From positions 1 to 64,000 of the forward strand of contig NZ_JAUSUB010000024.1 in the NCBI RefSeq assembly GCF_030813235.1: a stretch of 64,000 nucleotides of DNA. Direction: 5' to 3'. Below are positions 8,406-17,265 of this stretch, piece after piece. Each line of letters opens with the position of its first letter. Within the stretch, counting starts at the first letter, position 1. A program made the translations under genes and the position numbers. This stretch comes from Cytobacillus purgationiresistens. Lineage in GTDB: Bacteria; Bacillota; Bacilli; Bacillales; Cytobacillaceae. Below the pieces are notes generated by a model. It was not told the DNA's origin. It was given only the letters and a program-made list of their open reading frames with translations, and did not search any database.

Positions 8406-9587
8406 TTAGTTCTCTTCATGTAAGTAAGCCCAAGCATATTGTGCATAAAGTTCTGCTCCTGTTACAAGCGCAGCTTCATCAATGTTAAATTTGCCGTGGT
8501 GATGAGCCCATTCTGTGTTCTTTTCAGGATTACCGCTGCCTACTAATGCAAAGCTGCCAGGTGCTTCATCTAAAAAGAAGCTAAAATCCTCTCCGCCCAT
8601 TGTTGGCTTTTCATCGTATAACACTTCTTCTCCAAAGCTTTCCACTGCGACTTGTTGTACAAGTTTAGCGCTGAATTCTCCGTTGATTACGGCCTGGGTC
8701 CCTCTGATGTATTCAACCTCTGCTGTTCCGCCATAAGTAGCTGCGACCTGCTTGGCATAATGGGAAATCTGTGTTTCAACATGATCTTGCACCGCAGGAT
8801 CGAAACAACGAACAGTTCCTTCAATCTTGGCATTTTCAGCGATGATATTAAATCTAGTTCCAACATCCATTCTCCCAACTGTCACTACCGCGCAAGCTTG
8901 AGGATCAATGGTTCTTGATACGATTGACTGAACATTCATTACAAAAGAAGAGGCGATCACTGCAGCATCGATACAATCTTGCGGCATCGCTCCATGTCCC
9001 CCTTGACCTTTGAAGTGAATATTAAAAATGTCTGCGGAAGCAAATTGAGGGCCCGGTGTACAGGCAACTTTATCGGTCGGCATCTGTGACCAAATATGAA
9101 TGCCAAAAACATTATCCACCCCTGTCATCGCACCTTGCTCAACCATTGCCTTTGCACCTCTTCCAACTTCTTCGGCAGGTTGAAATATTAGTCTCACATT
9201 TCCCGGTAAATCACCCTTGATGTCATTTAAAGCTTTAGCAGCAATAAGAAGCATCGCTGTATGAGCATCGTGGCCGCAAGCATGCATTTTCCCTTCTTCT
9301 TTAGAAGCATACGGCAAATCTTTGTTTAACTCTTCAACAGATAAGGCATCCATATCCCCTCTTAACGCGACGGTCTTTCCAGGTTTTCCACCTTTTATCT
9401 CGGCAATAACACCTGTAGGCTCGGTCTTTTTATATGAAATGCCCAATTCATCTAAGTACTGACATACAAATGCAGTTGTCTTGAATTCTTCCCAAGATAG
9501 CTCTGGTTCACTATGAAACTTTCTGCGCAATGCTGTTAATTCACCACTTAAGCGAATGATTTTTTCTTTTATTTGTCTATTAACCAT
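8406..9587 (-). CDS. M20D-family amidohydrolase (N-acyl-amino-acid deacylase type)
   Basis: Zinc/manganese hydrolase of 393 residues that most likely removes an acyl group from an amino acid (hippurate/N-acetyl-amino-acid hydrolase group, as in Bacillus YxeP). Metal-binding motifs are HACGHDAHT near residue 103, the general-base region PAEEVGRGA near 135, and GEDFSFFL near 350; the dimerisation (lid) domain is in the middle. It overlaps the upstream hydrolase gene by 8 nt and shares its operon. The acyl group and amino acid cannot be assigned from sequence. Confidence 0.88.
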   Translation of the reverse strand: MVNRQIKEKIIRLSGELTALRRKFHSEPELSWEEFKTTAFVCQYLDELGISYKKTEPTGVIAEIKGGKPGKTVALRGDMDALSVEELNKDLPYASKEEGKMHACGHDAHTAMLLIAAKALNDIKGDLPGNVRLIFQPAEEVGRGAKAMVEQGAMTGVDNVFGIHIWSQMPTDKVACTPGPQFASADIFNIHFKGQGGHGAMPQDCIDAAVIASSFVMNVQSIVSRTIDPQACAVVTVGRMDVGTRFNIIAENAKIEGTVRCFDPAVQDHVETQISHYAKQVAATYGGTAEVEYIRGTQAVINGEFSAKLVQQVAVESFGEEVLYDEKPTMGGEDFSFFLDEAPGSFALVGSGNPEKNTEWAHHHGKFNIDEAALVTGAELYAQYAWAYLHEEN

Positions 9588-10827
9588 GACTCACTTTCGC
9601 CCCCGTTAATTTTTTTGCCGTTTCAAATAGAATTCTCACTGCAGTTGCAATATCCTTTGCATCCGACCATTCTTCAGGACAATGACTCAGTCCATCCTTA
9701 CTTGGAATGAAGATCATCCCCGCTGCTGTAACATCAGCAAAAACCATTGCATCATGACCAGCACCGCTATGTATGGAGGTATGCTGTATGCCAAGGTCTG
9801 TGCTCTCTTCTTTTAAAATTGAGCGTACTTCTTCATTTAAATATTTAGGTTCCATATACAATTGCTGCTCTATCGATGTTTTAACCCCTGTTTTGTTTGC
9901 AGAAAGAATGATTTCCTTCGCCTTTTCCATCACATTGATCATTTTATCCTCAACAGTTGAACGAATGTCGATAGTAAAGACTACTTTATTAGGAATGACA
10001 TTCGAACCGTTCGGAAAAACATTCAATTGCCCAACCGTTATCACAGTACCTGAGCCTTCTACAATCGCTAACTTCGGTAATTGTGTGATCGCTTCTGCTG
10101 CTGCGATGAGTGCATCAGACCTTGCGTCCATTGGAGTTGTTCCTGCGTGACCGGCTTTACCTTCAACCGTTACTTCCAATTGCGTCAATCCTACAATCGA
10201 TTCGACAATGCCAATCTTAATCTCTTTTTCTTCTAGAATAGGACCTTGCTCAATATGAAGCTCTAGAAAGGCTTTGATCGACTGCGGATCTCTCTGCTTA
10301 GAAAGTGCGGGATTCAGTCCGATAGCTTTCATTGCCTCTACTGTTGTGATTCCTCCTTTATCTTTTAAGCGGGCAAAATCTTCCTCGCTTAATTTCCCTG
10401 TCATACCCCGAGAACCCATTAATCCTCCACCGAATCTTGAGCCCTCTTCTTCAATTAATGCAATCACTTCGAGTGGATATTCCGGTTTTATATTTTTCTC
10501 GAAAAATAATCCAGCGACTTCAAGCCCTGCAATCACACCTGCTGGTCCATCATAATCTCCTCCATGAGGGACAGAGTCAAAGTGAGAGCCGATTAGGACA
10601 CTTGGTCCTTCTAACTCTCCTTCCAGCTTTCCAAATATATTACCAAAACCATCCTCACGTACGACAAGGCCATAAGACTTCATTACTTCTTTAATATAAG
10701 CACGGGCCTGTAAATCTTCCTTGCTGTACGTCAGGCGAGTGGTACCTTCGTCAGGTGTTGCTGTGAACTGACTTAACGCTTTAATATGATCTTCTATCTT
10801 TCTTTGTAATTCATCCACGACTATCAC
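9580..10827 (-). CDS. M20-family Zn-dependent hydrolase (N-carbamoyl-L-amino-acid hydrolase / allantoate amidohydrolase type)
   Basis: Binuclear metal amidohydrolase, 415 residues, expected to split N-carbamoyl-amino acids, allantoate or a similar ureido compound. Visible motifs in order: GSHFDSVPHGGDYDGPAG (about 78-95, metal ligands), IEEEGSRFGGGLMGSRGMTG (about 125-144), ELHIEQGP (about 190), GHAGTTPMDARSD (about 225), and HSGAGHDAMV (about 380). This matches HyuC/AmaB/AllC. No allantoinase or other ureide gene is nearby, so N-carbamoyl-amino acid is the more cautious reading. It is cotranscribed with the M20D hydrolase and a permease, suggesting uptake and two-step trimming of a modified amino acid. 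Confidence 0.85.
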   Translation of the reverse strand: MIVVDELQRKIEDHIKALSQFTATPDEGTTRLTYSKEDLQARAYIKEVMKSYGLVVREDGFGNIFGKLEGELEGPSVLIGSHFDSVPHGGDYDGPAGVIAGLEVAGLFFEKNIKPEYPLEVIALIEEEGSRFGGGLMGSRGMTGKLSEEDFARLKDKGGITTVEAMKAIGLNPALSKQRDPQSIKAFLELHIEQGPILEEKEIKIGIVESIVGLTQLEVTVEGKAGHAGTTPMDARSDALIAAAEAITQLPKLAIVEGSGTVITVGQLNVFPNGSNVIPNKVVFTIDIRSTVEDKMINVMEKAKEIILSANKTGVKTSIEQQLYMEPKYLNEEVRSILKEESTDLGIQHTSIHSGAGHDAMVFADVTAAGMIFIPSKDGLSHCPEEWSDAKDIATAVRILFETAKKLTGAKVSHG

Positions 10828-10838
10828 TCTCCTATATT

Positions 10839-12038
10839 TTATAAGAAACCGACGAATATCCCAGCTAGAATAACCGAAACAATGGTTACTGTTACAAATC
10901 CACCCACCAGCATAGGAGGAAGCATGTGACTTGTCAGCACTTCTCTTTCTTTTTCATCTTCTGTTAAAGCTTTAATGACCTCATTGGTAATAATATAGTC
11001 TGCTGGAAACCCATATAACGCTGTCAATGAAACAGCGAAGGCCATCTCTTTACTCACTTTCAACAACTTCCCCATGAAGAATGAGAACAAATACATGCCG
11101 ATAACTGCCAGGACGATACATGCTATAAGGGGGTAAAGAATTTCCATCATCATTCCCGGTGTAGCCTGTTTAAGACCATCAAATATGAATAACATGAGCG
11201 CCATAATAGCAAATCCAAATCCATTTGCTTTTTGTAAAACTTGCTTTTCCAAAAAGCCAGCACTTGTAGCAATCACACCAAATAATAAGCAAAGAACAAA
11301 TGGACTGACTGAGACAACCGGAGCGAGAAGCACTGACACTAAATAGGCTAAATAAGCAACTAGTGATAATCTAAAAAACTTAAAGAAATCAGTATTATAC
11401 TTTTCTGGTAATCTTCTAAACAGCTTCAATTCTGGCTGCTCTGCTGACGCTGCCGTTTCTTTGTCCGCACGCTTTACAGCAAGCTCTCCATTGCGATATT
11501 TCTTAAGTAAGTTTTTCCCTTCTTTTTTTAACACAATCGATGTTAAGGGGTATCCCGCAAAGCCTTGCATGACATAAATGACGATAGCAAACACGGATAA
11601 AGATATCAGCCCAGCGTTTTGCGCTGCCTCAGACATAATTAAAGCGGAAACGATTCCTCCTACTAGTGGCGGAATGGCGACCACAATCGTTTCAAATCCA
11701 AATAAGAAGGTACCAATTCCGAATAAAACAACAATGATGCCCAGGATACCGGATAAAGCAATTAACACAGTCTTCCACTGATTTTTTAGCTCTTGAATAG
11801 ATAGCAGTGTTCCCATATTGGTAATAAGCAAATACATAAGCATTGTTGCAACCGCTGGAGGTACACCTGCTATCTCGACAATATCACTCGGGAAGAATGT
11901 CCAATATCCTAGCAGAAACAGGACTGCACAAATAAAGATAGATGGAACCCATGCCTTTGTACGAACAGCTACTACGTCTCCTATAAACAAAATTCCTACT
12001 AAAATAACTAATGCTAATAACTGCGACACTTGCTTCAC
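10839..12038 (-). CDS. Multi-pass membrane protein, putative permease of the hydrolase operon
   Basis: A 399-residue protein with about 10 hydrophobic helices and a charged cytoplasmic loop near residues 175-205 (rich in K, E and R). I do not recognise the family with certainty; the paired segments ending in PPLVGGIVSALIMSEAA and LYGFPADYIITNEVI resemble the re-entrant halves of ion-coupled carboxylate transporters. It is the first gene of a three-gene operon, 11 bp before the carbamoylase-type hydrolase, so it is most simply the importer of their substrate. A cre-like site lies about 100 bp upstream. Confidence 0.75.
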   Translation of the reverse strand: MKQVSQLLALVILVGILFIGDVVAVRTKAWVPSIFICAVLFLLGYWTFFPSDIVEIAGVPPAVATMLMYLLITNMGTLLSIQELKNQWKTVLIALSGILGIIVVLFGIGTFLFGFETIVVAIPPLVGGIVSALIMSEAAQNAGLISLSVFAIVIYVMQGFAGYPLTSIVLKKEGKNLLKKYRNGELAVKRADKETAASAEQPELKLFRRLPEKYNTDFFKFFRLSLVAYLAYLVSVLLAPVVSVSPFVLCLLFGVIATSAGFLEKQVLQKANGFGFAIMALMLFIFDGLKQATPGMMMEILYPLIACIVLAVIGMYLFSFFMGKLLKVSKEMAFAVSLTALYGFPADYIITNEVIKALTEDEKEREVLTSHMLPPMLVGGFVTVTIVSVILAGIFVGFL

Positions 12039-12140
12039 TTCCTTATTTTCTCTAATTAGTATTTCACTATAATATCACCAAAATTATCAAATTGAAAGAT
12101 TATTTAATATTTTATCATAATTTTAAAAAATTAAATAAAT

Positions 12141-12154
12141 TGCAAGCGCTTTAA
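12141..12154. promoter_or_regulatory. cre-like site (CcpA) upstream of the M20 hydrolase operon
   Basis: TGCAAGCGCTTTAA matches the cre consensus TGNAANCGNTNNCA except at the penultimate base. It lies about 100 bp before the permease start, so carbon catabolite repression of the operon is plausible. CcpA binding is inference. Confidence 0.5.
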
Positions 12155-12199
12155 AGCAGTCTATTTGCTTAACACTTGAAAATACAGGGATAAGTACGA

Positions 12200-12237
12200 A
12201 AAACTACCGAATAATTATTCAGTAGTTTTATTTTTTG
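12200..12237. terminator. Hairpin terminator downstream of the DUF2515 gene
   Basis: AAAACTAC (12200-12207) pairs with GTAGTTTT (12222-12229), and GAATAA pairs with TTATTC inside, with one internal mismatch. The stronger T tract (12231-12236) is on the plus strand, but the only gene ending here is the minus-strand DUF2515 gene, 33 bp away, so bidirectional use is likely. Confidence 0.6.
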
Positions 12238-12269
12238 TATTCATCAAATTACTCCCATTTATATATCAT

Positions 12270-13412
12270 TTATTCCAATAAAAGCATACTTTTTGCAACG
12301 ACAGCCAACTCCAACTTTTCAAGTGAATGGCAATATTCTTTTTTGATTTCTCCATCCACTTTCTTCTTATCATCCAAGAGATAATCAATTACAGTCGGTT
12401 CACCATACCAGTCACCATCTTCTGAAGCGACATGCATCCGATTATTCCATGCATATTGCAGTACTGGGCTATAAAATTTGCTTGCTCCTGTCCTTAATTT
12501 ACCGTTTGAAAGCTTTAATTGATAAGGAAGGCTAGGATTATTTTCATATAACTGGCTGAAAATATGTGGCCAATAATCTTTTCGGGATCCTGTATGCTCA
12601 TTGTTTACTGCCCAATGAACTACTTGCCTTAGCCAGGAAGCATTCTGAAACAACAGAGTGTACAGCCTTTTCCCCAATAGAATGCGCTCATTTAACTCAT
12701 CAAATAAATGGACTGTTTGTCCGGTAAAATGAACGATACCGCTTTTGGTATATGGAAAAAGAATATGATTAAACGAAAAAAAATCTTGTAGCTTAAACTC
12801 CATCGTGTGAATCACCTGTTTTTGATAATACGGGTTATTGACTACTCTATCTTCTATATAATTTTGTTCATTGACAATGAGTGCTGTGGTTAATATATAG
12901 GGATCATGCCTTTCCCACAACTGATTCCATATAGTTTCCATGAAAGTAGAAACCTTTAAGGAGTGTAGCAGATGGTATAATGGTTTTCCTTTGCGCAAAC
13001 TTTCCTCATACAATAAAAGTTGCGGAAATGCATCTTGAAAGATAAGCCAGTTCGCTCTTTCCATAAAACTAAAAAAAGCTTCTTGCTCTTTCTCTGATAA
13101 CATTCTTCTTAATAACTCTCCTTTTAAATCCGTCATATTCCATCCAGCATTCCTTGATACCATATGAGCTAGAAATGACCAATGTATTGTAGGGTGTTTT
13201 ATGTAAAAATCAAGATATGCTTTTGTTCGAGTGATATTATTTACATTGAGAGAAGCCGTCTTTTCTTTAATTAATGAGATGATTTTTTCCTCTTCTAATA
13301 AAAGTGTATCTTTCATCGAAACACCTTTATCATTTCTACGCAGTTCTTTTTTTAGCGCTTTAAGCTGGGGGGAAAGCTGCGAATGATGGAACCATTTTTT
13401 CAGAAAAAAGAT
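12270..13412 (-). CDS. DUF2515 family protein (YppC-like), start codon uncertain
   Basis: Conserved Bacillus protein of unknown function. The DUF2515 core is clear: NITRTKAYLDFY, HPTIHWSFLAHMVSRNAGWN and MTDLKGELLRRM. It is divergent from sqhC, as seen around other Bacillus cyclase genes. The 5' end is odd. An ideal AAGGAGGT at 13421-13427 precedes the frame, but the in-frame codons after it are ATT (13418), GTT (13415) and ATC (13412), none standard; a TTG at 13417 is out of frame by one. The first ATG is at 13316 with a weaker AAAGGTG site. An upstream TTG at 13535 would overlap sqhC and is unlikely. I give the ATC position as the frame start nearest the expected spacing; the ATG at 13316 (348 residues) is the conservative alternative. 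Confidence 0.7.
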   Translation of the reverse strand: MFFLKKWFHHSQLSPQLKALKKELRRNDKGVSMKDTLLLEEEKIISLIKEKTASLNVNNITRTKAYLDFYIKHPTIHWSFLAHMVSRNAGWNMTDLKGELLRRMLSEKEQEAFFSFMERANWLIFQDAFPQLLLYEESLRKGKPLYHLLHSLKVSTFMETIWNQLWERHDPYILTTALIVNEQNYIEDRVVNNPYYQKQVIHTMEFKLQDFFSFNHILFPYTKSGIVHFTGQTVHLFDELNERILLGKRLYTLLFQNASWLRQVVHWAVNNEHTGSRKDYWPHIFSQLYENNPSLPYQLKLSNGKLRTGASKFYSPVLQYAWNNRMHVASEDGDWYGEPTVIDYLLDDKKKVDGEIKKEYCHSLEKLELAVVAKSMLLLE

Positions 13413-13496
13413 AACAATTACCTCCTTCGCGAATGATGAATTTGTCCAATGAATAGGAATGTAAAAAGAATTCTTACGTGAAAGAGTGATAATTAT

Positions 13497-15380
13497 ATGA
13501 AGATAAATGATGGAATCAATCAACTGATAGACCAACTACGGGATGATCAATCACAGTATGGTTCTTGGGATTATCCTTTTGAATTTAGTATATCCCCAGA
13601 TGCGTATATGATTATTTTATTAAGAACATTAGAAATTAATGATGAAGTCTTAATTAAAGACTTAATGGAGAGGATTTTAAGCAAGCAAGAAGCAAATGGT
13701 GCATGGAAACTATTTAAGGATGAACACAATGGAAATCTTTCTGCAACGGTAGAAGCATATTTCGCACTTCTCTATTCAGGCTATATAAGTAAAAAAGACG
13801 AACGTCTTAAAAAAGCAAAACGTTTTATCTTAGCAAATGGAGGGATAGAAGAAACCCATTTCCTCACAAAAGTAATCCTTTCAGTAACAGGACAGCATAA
13901 GTGGCCATCCTTCTTCCCGCTGCCCATTGAACTCGTCATCCTCCCTCTTGTACTTCCCGTTAATTTCTATAGTATATCTGTTTACGGAAGAGCAAACCTT
14001 GTTCCTTTGATGATTGTCGGCAATAAAAAATTTGGAATAAAAACCGAAAATAGTCCTGATTTATCTGATTTATACACGACTAGGGAAGATCCTTTTTTTA
14101 GCTGGTCCCGCTCCCATGAATGGCGTACATTGCATTCTGTCATACAAGAGGGCGTCAAAAAATTAATTGGCTTGCCAAAGGAACTGCATTTGCTGGCAAT
14201 GAGTAGAGCAAAGCAATATATGGTTAATCGCATTGAGCCCGATGGTAGCCTTTTCGGTTATTTCAGCTCCACCTTCTTAATGATTTTTTCTTTACTTTCA
14301 CTTGGACATCCCAAAAATGATCCACTTATTCAAAATGCAGTTAAAGGATTATATTCCATGCAAACAAAAATTAAGGGTCATACCCATATGCAATTTACAA
14401 CTCCTACAGTTTGGAATACCGCTTTAATTAGTTATGCTTTACAAGAGGCTGGTGTTAAACCTTCAGACCCAATGATAAAAAAAGCAACATCCTATCTCCT
14501 GGAACGGCAGCATAGTAAATATGGAGATTGGGTAATTCACAATAAGACTGCAAAACCTGGAGGATGGGGATTTTCAAATGTAAACACCTTCCAACCGGAT
14601 ATTGACGATTCAACCGCTTCTTTAAGGGCCATCACCCGTGAAGTTCATGTAGACAATAAAGTAAGTCAATCATGGAATAAAGGGGTAAGGTGGATCATTT
14701 CGATGCAAAATGAAGACGGCGGATGGCCAGCATTTGAGAAAAATACGAATAGTAAGCTTTTAGCAATGATGCCCATACAGGATAGCGAGTTTATTCTTAC
14801 CGATCCAAGCTGTGCTGATTTAACCGGCAGAGCAATAGAGTTTCTTGGTAAATATACAGACCTGTCAAAGGATGACCGCTCACTCACACGTGGAATTGAA
14901 TGGCTAAATAAGAATCAAGAAAAGAATGGATCTTGGTATGGACGCTGGGGAATTTGTTATATTTACGGGACATGGGCAGCGGTGACAGGCTTATCAGCAT
15001 CAGGTGTTTCTAAAAATGATTCTTCCATACGAAAAGCTGTAAAATGGCTGAAATCTATCCAAAACAATGACGGCGGATGGGGAGAATCTTGTTATAGTGA
15101 TAAAAAGAAGACCTATGTTCCGCTTACTGTTAGCACGCTCACTCACACCGCTTGGGCACTCGATGCCCTCATTGCTGTCTCGGATAAACCCGATAAAAAG
15201 ATGCAGGACGCTGTACGCTTTCTTCTGCGTTCTTTAAATCAGAATGATTGGAGCGAGGATTACCCAGCTGGCCAAGGGCTAGCTGGCACCATATACTTTC
15301 ATTATCATAGCTATCGATATCTTTTTCCACTACTTGCGCTTTCACATTATCAGAGTAAATATAAAGAGATACTCGAATAA
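13497..15380 (+). CDS. sqhC: Squalene/sporulenol-type triterpene cyclase SqhC
   Basis: Class II terpene cyclase of 627 residues, close in length to Bacillus SqhC (tetraprenyl-beta-curcumene/squalene cyclase that makes sporulenol in spores). The protonating motif DxDD appears as PDIDDSTAS near residue 380. QW repeats typical of the alpha-alpha barrel include QNEDGGWPAF, QEKNGSWYGRWG and QNNDGGWGES. The segment SWYGRWGICYIYGTWAA is nearly invariant in this family. It is membrane-associated. The ribosome site (GAAAGAGTGAT) is modest. Whether the substrate is squalene or a C35 sesquarterpene cannot be decided here. Confidence 0.93.
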   Translation: MKINDGINQLIDQLRDDQSQYGSWDYPFEFSISPDAYMIILLRTLEINDEVLIKDLMERILSKQEANGAWKLFKDEHNGNLSATVEAYFALLYSGYISKKDERLKKAKRFILANGGIEETHFLTKVILSVTGQHKWPSFFPLPIELVILPLVLPVNFYSISVYGRANLVPLMIVGNKKFGIKTENSPDLSDLYTTREDPFFSWSRSHEWRTLHSVIQEGVKKLIGLPKELHLLAMSRAKQYMVNRIEPDGSLFGYFSSTFLMIFSLLSLGHPKNDPLIQNAVKGLYSMQTKIKGHTHMQFTTPTVWNTALISYALQEAGVKPSDPMIKKATSYLLERQHSKYGDWVIHNKTAKPGGWGFSNVNTFQPDIDDSTASLRAITREVHVDNKVSQSWNKGVRWIISMQNEDGGWPAFEKNTNSKLLAMMPIQDSEFILTDPSCADLTGRAIEFLGKYTDLSKDDRSLTRGIEWLNKNQEKNGSWYGRWGICYIYGTWAAVTGLSASGVSKNDSSIRKAVKWLKSIQNNDGGWGESCYSDKKKTYVPLTVSTLTHTAWALDALIAVSDKPDKKMQDAVRFLLRSLNQNDWSEDYPAGQGLAGTIYFHYHSYRYLFPLLALSHYQSKYKEILE

Positions 15381-15474
15381 AAGCTTATGGAAAAAGAAAA
15401 ACGACTGTTAAACTAAGTCGTTTAGATTGTTGATATTTGTTATGTCACTGACATCTTTGGTTTTTGAATGAATA

Positions 15475-15590
15475 GGGCAGTATTTCGATTTCACTTCCCC
15501 ATCCTCTGCTATTTTTTGTTTGAGGTTGGGCAGTATTTCTGTTTTACTTCCCTTACTCCTCCTATTTTCCATTTAGATGGGGCAGAACCC
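15475..15590. repeat. Short degenerate tandem repeat, 52-53 bp period
   Basis: The motif GGGCAGTATTTC recurs at 15475 and 15528, and a shortened GGGCAG copy is at 15580, giving spacings of 53 and 52 bp. Each copy is followed by a TTTACTTCCC-like block. No coding frame is evident. The region lies between sqhC and a hydrolase remnant. Confidence 0.6.
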
Positions 15591-15671
15591 GCTCTTAACT
15601 CTTCTTAATCATTTTCCTTCTCACCAAATGGTCAACCTATTTTTTCAATAGCAAAAACCTCCACTTCAGTT

Positions 15672-15943
15672 CTACATATTCACTAGCTGACTAACCGGAG
15701 TTGCATTCGGAGGCAATAAGTCTTCTAGTATACCGCATTCATATAGTTTACCCTCTGTTTGCTTTATAAATTCCGCTCTTGCTTTTTGGACAATATCTTT
15801 ATTTTCCAGTAAATCATAAAGTGATAAAGCCATAGATTTTGCAGCCAGATGCATGCCTTTATAACCAATAGTGGAGCCATAAGAAGCTGTCGCTTGCCAA
15901 GAGTGCGCTTGAACTCCGACTGGTGCACATGAAAAGGACTATT
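15672..15943 (-). pseudogene. C-terminal remnant of an AbgB-like M20 amidohydrolase
   Basis: The minus strand reads CAPVGVQAHSWQATASYG, then STIGYKGMHLAAKSMALSLY and onward to a stop at 15672. This is the C-terminal end of p-aminobenzoyl-glutamate hydrolase/M20 dipeptidase-like proteins, in which the HSW and KGM-HAAK motifs are conserved. The frame is closed upstream by TAG near 15944, and no other part of the gene is present, so only about 90 of roughly 400-450 codons remain. A cre-like sequence (15956-15969) sits just upstream. It is a deletion remnant, not a functional small gene. Confidence 0.75.
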
Positions 15944-15992
15944 TTACTGCTTTAGTACAAGCGCTTTCATTGCTTTATTGATATAGTTTTAA

Positions 15993-16025
15993 CCATAAAA
16001 AATAACCTCTAGAATAATCTAGAGG
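15993..16025 (-). terminator. Terminator of purU
   Basis: CCTCTAGA (16006-16013), loop ATAA, TCTAGAGG (16018-16025): a perfect 8-bp stem. On the minus strand it is followed by TTATTTTTTATGG. It lies 27 bp after the purU stop. Confidence 0.88.
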
Positions 16026-16051
16026 CAGGAGGAATGACTTATTTTTTTATT

Positions 16052-16951
16052 TTAGAAAACAACTGTTTTATTTCCATGAACGATAATCCGATCTTCAACA
16101 TGCCACTTAACCGCTCTGGCAAGCACACTTCTTTCGATTGAACGGCCCGTTCTTTTTAAATCTTCTACATGATCTCTATGATCGACTCTTTTAATATCCT
16201 GTTCAATAATTGGTCCTTCATCAAGCTCGTTCGTGACATAATGCGAGGTCGCCCCAATGATTTTCACTCCGCGATCATATGCGCGGTCATATGGCCTGGC
16301 ACCAACAAAAGCTGGCAGAAAGGAATGATGGATATTAATGATTTTATACGGGTGGGCAGCTACAAATGCAGGAGTTAAAATTTGCATATATCTTGCTAAT
16401 ATAATCAAATCAATATCATACTCATCCAGAAGCTTCAACTGCTGCTGTTCTGCTTCTAAACGGTTATCCTTCGTAGCCGGAATATGATAGAAAGGGATAT
16501 TAAGCGATTCCACCATCTCTCTCGCTGTCTCATGATTGCTTATCACAAGCGGAATCTCCATCATCATATCTCCATCTTGCCATTCAACTAAAATTTCTCT
16601 TAGGCAATGAAGTTCTTTAGAAACAAAGATTGCCGTTTTCTTTAATTCACTTACTAGTTGCAATCTCCACTCCATCACAAATTCATCTGCAATCGCTTGG
16701 AAATTGCTTTTCATTCCTGCAGCTTTCTCTTCCAGGTTGGGACATTCAAATTCAATCCGTATGAAGAAGCTTCCCCCTTCTGGATTAGTGGAGTACTGAC
16801 TGGATTCAATGATGTTCGCTTCATATTGAAAAAGATACTTAGATACTGCCGCTACAATACCTCTTTGATCATGGCATTTAATGAGGAGTCTTCCTCTATT
16901 TTTTTGCCTTTCTTTATAGCGTTCCTTTTGAGCATTAATTACCAAGTTCAT
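16052..16951 (-). CDS. purU: Formyltetrahydrofolate deformylase PurU
   Basis: Hydrolyses 10-formyl-THF to THF and formate, balancing the one-carbon pool. The 299-residue protein has an N-terminal ACT domain (about 20-100, starting LLIKCHDQRGIVAAVS) and a C-terminal formyltransferase-fold domain. The catalytic Asn, His and Asp are visible in INIHHSFLPAF and ELDEGPIIEQD. The N-terminal extension before the ACT domain is Lys/Arg/Glu-rich and a little longer than in Escherichia coli. Monocistronic, with its own terminator. Confidence 0.94.
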   Translation of the reverse strand: MNLVINAQKERYKERQKNRGRLLIKCHDQRGIVAAVSKYLFQYEANIIESSQYSTNPEGGSFFIRIEFECPNLEEKAAGMKSNFQAIADEFVMEWRLQLVSELKKTAIFVSKELHCLREILVEWQDGDMMMEIPLVISNHETAREMVESLNIPFYHIPATKDNRLEAEQQQLKLLDEYDIDLIILARYMQILTPAFVAAHPYKIINIHHSFLPAFVGARPYDRAYDRGVKIIGATSHYVTNELDEGPIIEQDIKRVDHRDHVEDLKRTGRSIERSVLARAVKWHVEDRIIVHGNKTVVF

Positions 16952-17265
16952 TGCTTACCCCTTTTTCTTTTTTATTTTGCATTTTATACTGTATGGTTTC
17001 AGGATTCAATGATTATATTCTATACAATCATTAGCCATTACTAAAAAAAAAGGATAGCAAGCAAAAATCACAGCGATAAAGCGGTTTACTTGAAATATAT
17101 TTCTTTTCACTTATACTTGTATTGGAGACTGTCAACTTTCTCCTATTTTTGTCACAAAAACATGACTTTTGTGGGATTTTGTTAAAATTAATCGAATTCC
17201 TTTCCAAAGGAAGGTATAATTAAAAAATCACAGGAAAATAGTTTCATATAAGGGAGGATTTATCG
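16952..17265. promoter_or_regulatory. Divergent promoter region between purU and the membrane-protein pair
   Basis: AT-rich spacer that must contain promoters for purU (minus) and the gene at 17266 (plus). A good -10 hexamer TATAAT is at 17215-17220 on the plus strand, but no matching -35 hexamer is convincing. A short palindrome TTCCTTTCCAAAGGAA lies just before it (17197-17212). No gene is seen. Confidence 0.4.

Noticed and set aside
13400..13418. Programmed -1 frameshifting as a sure mechanism for the DUF2515 gene
   Set aside because: The heptamer fits, but it is only five codons after the start and a single-base error in a T tract is much simpler; kept only as an option.
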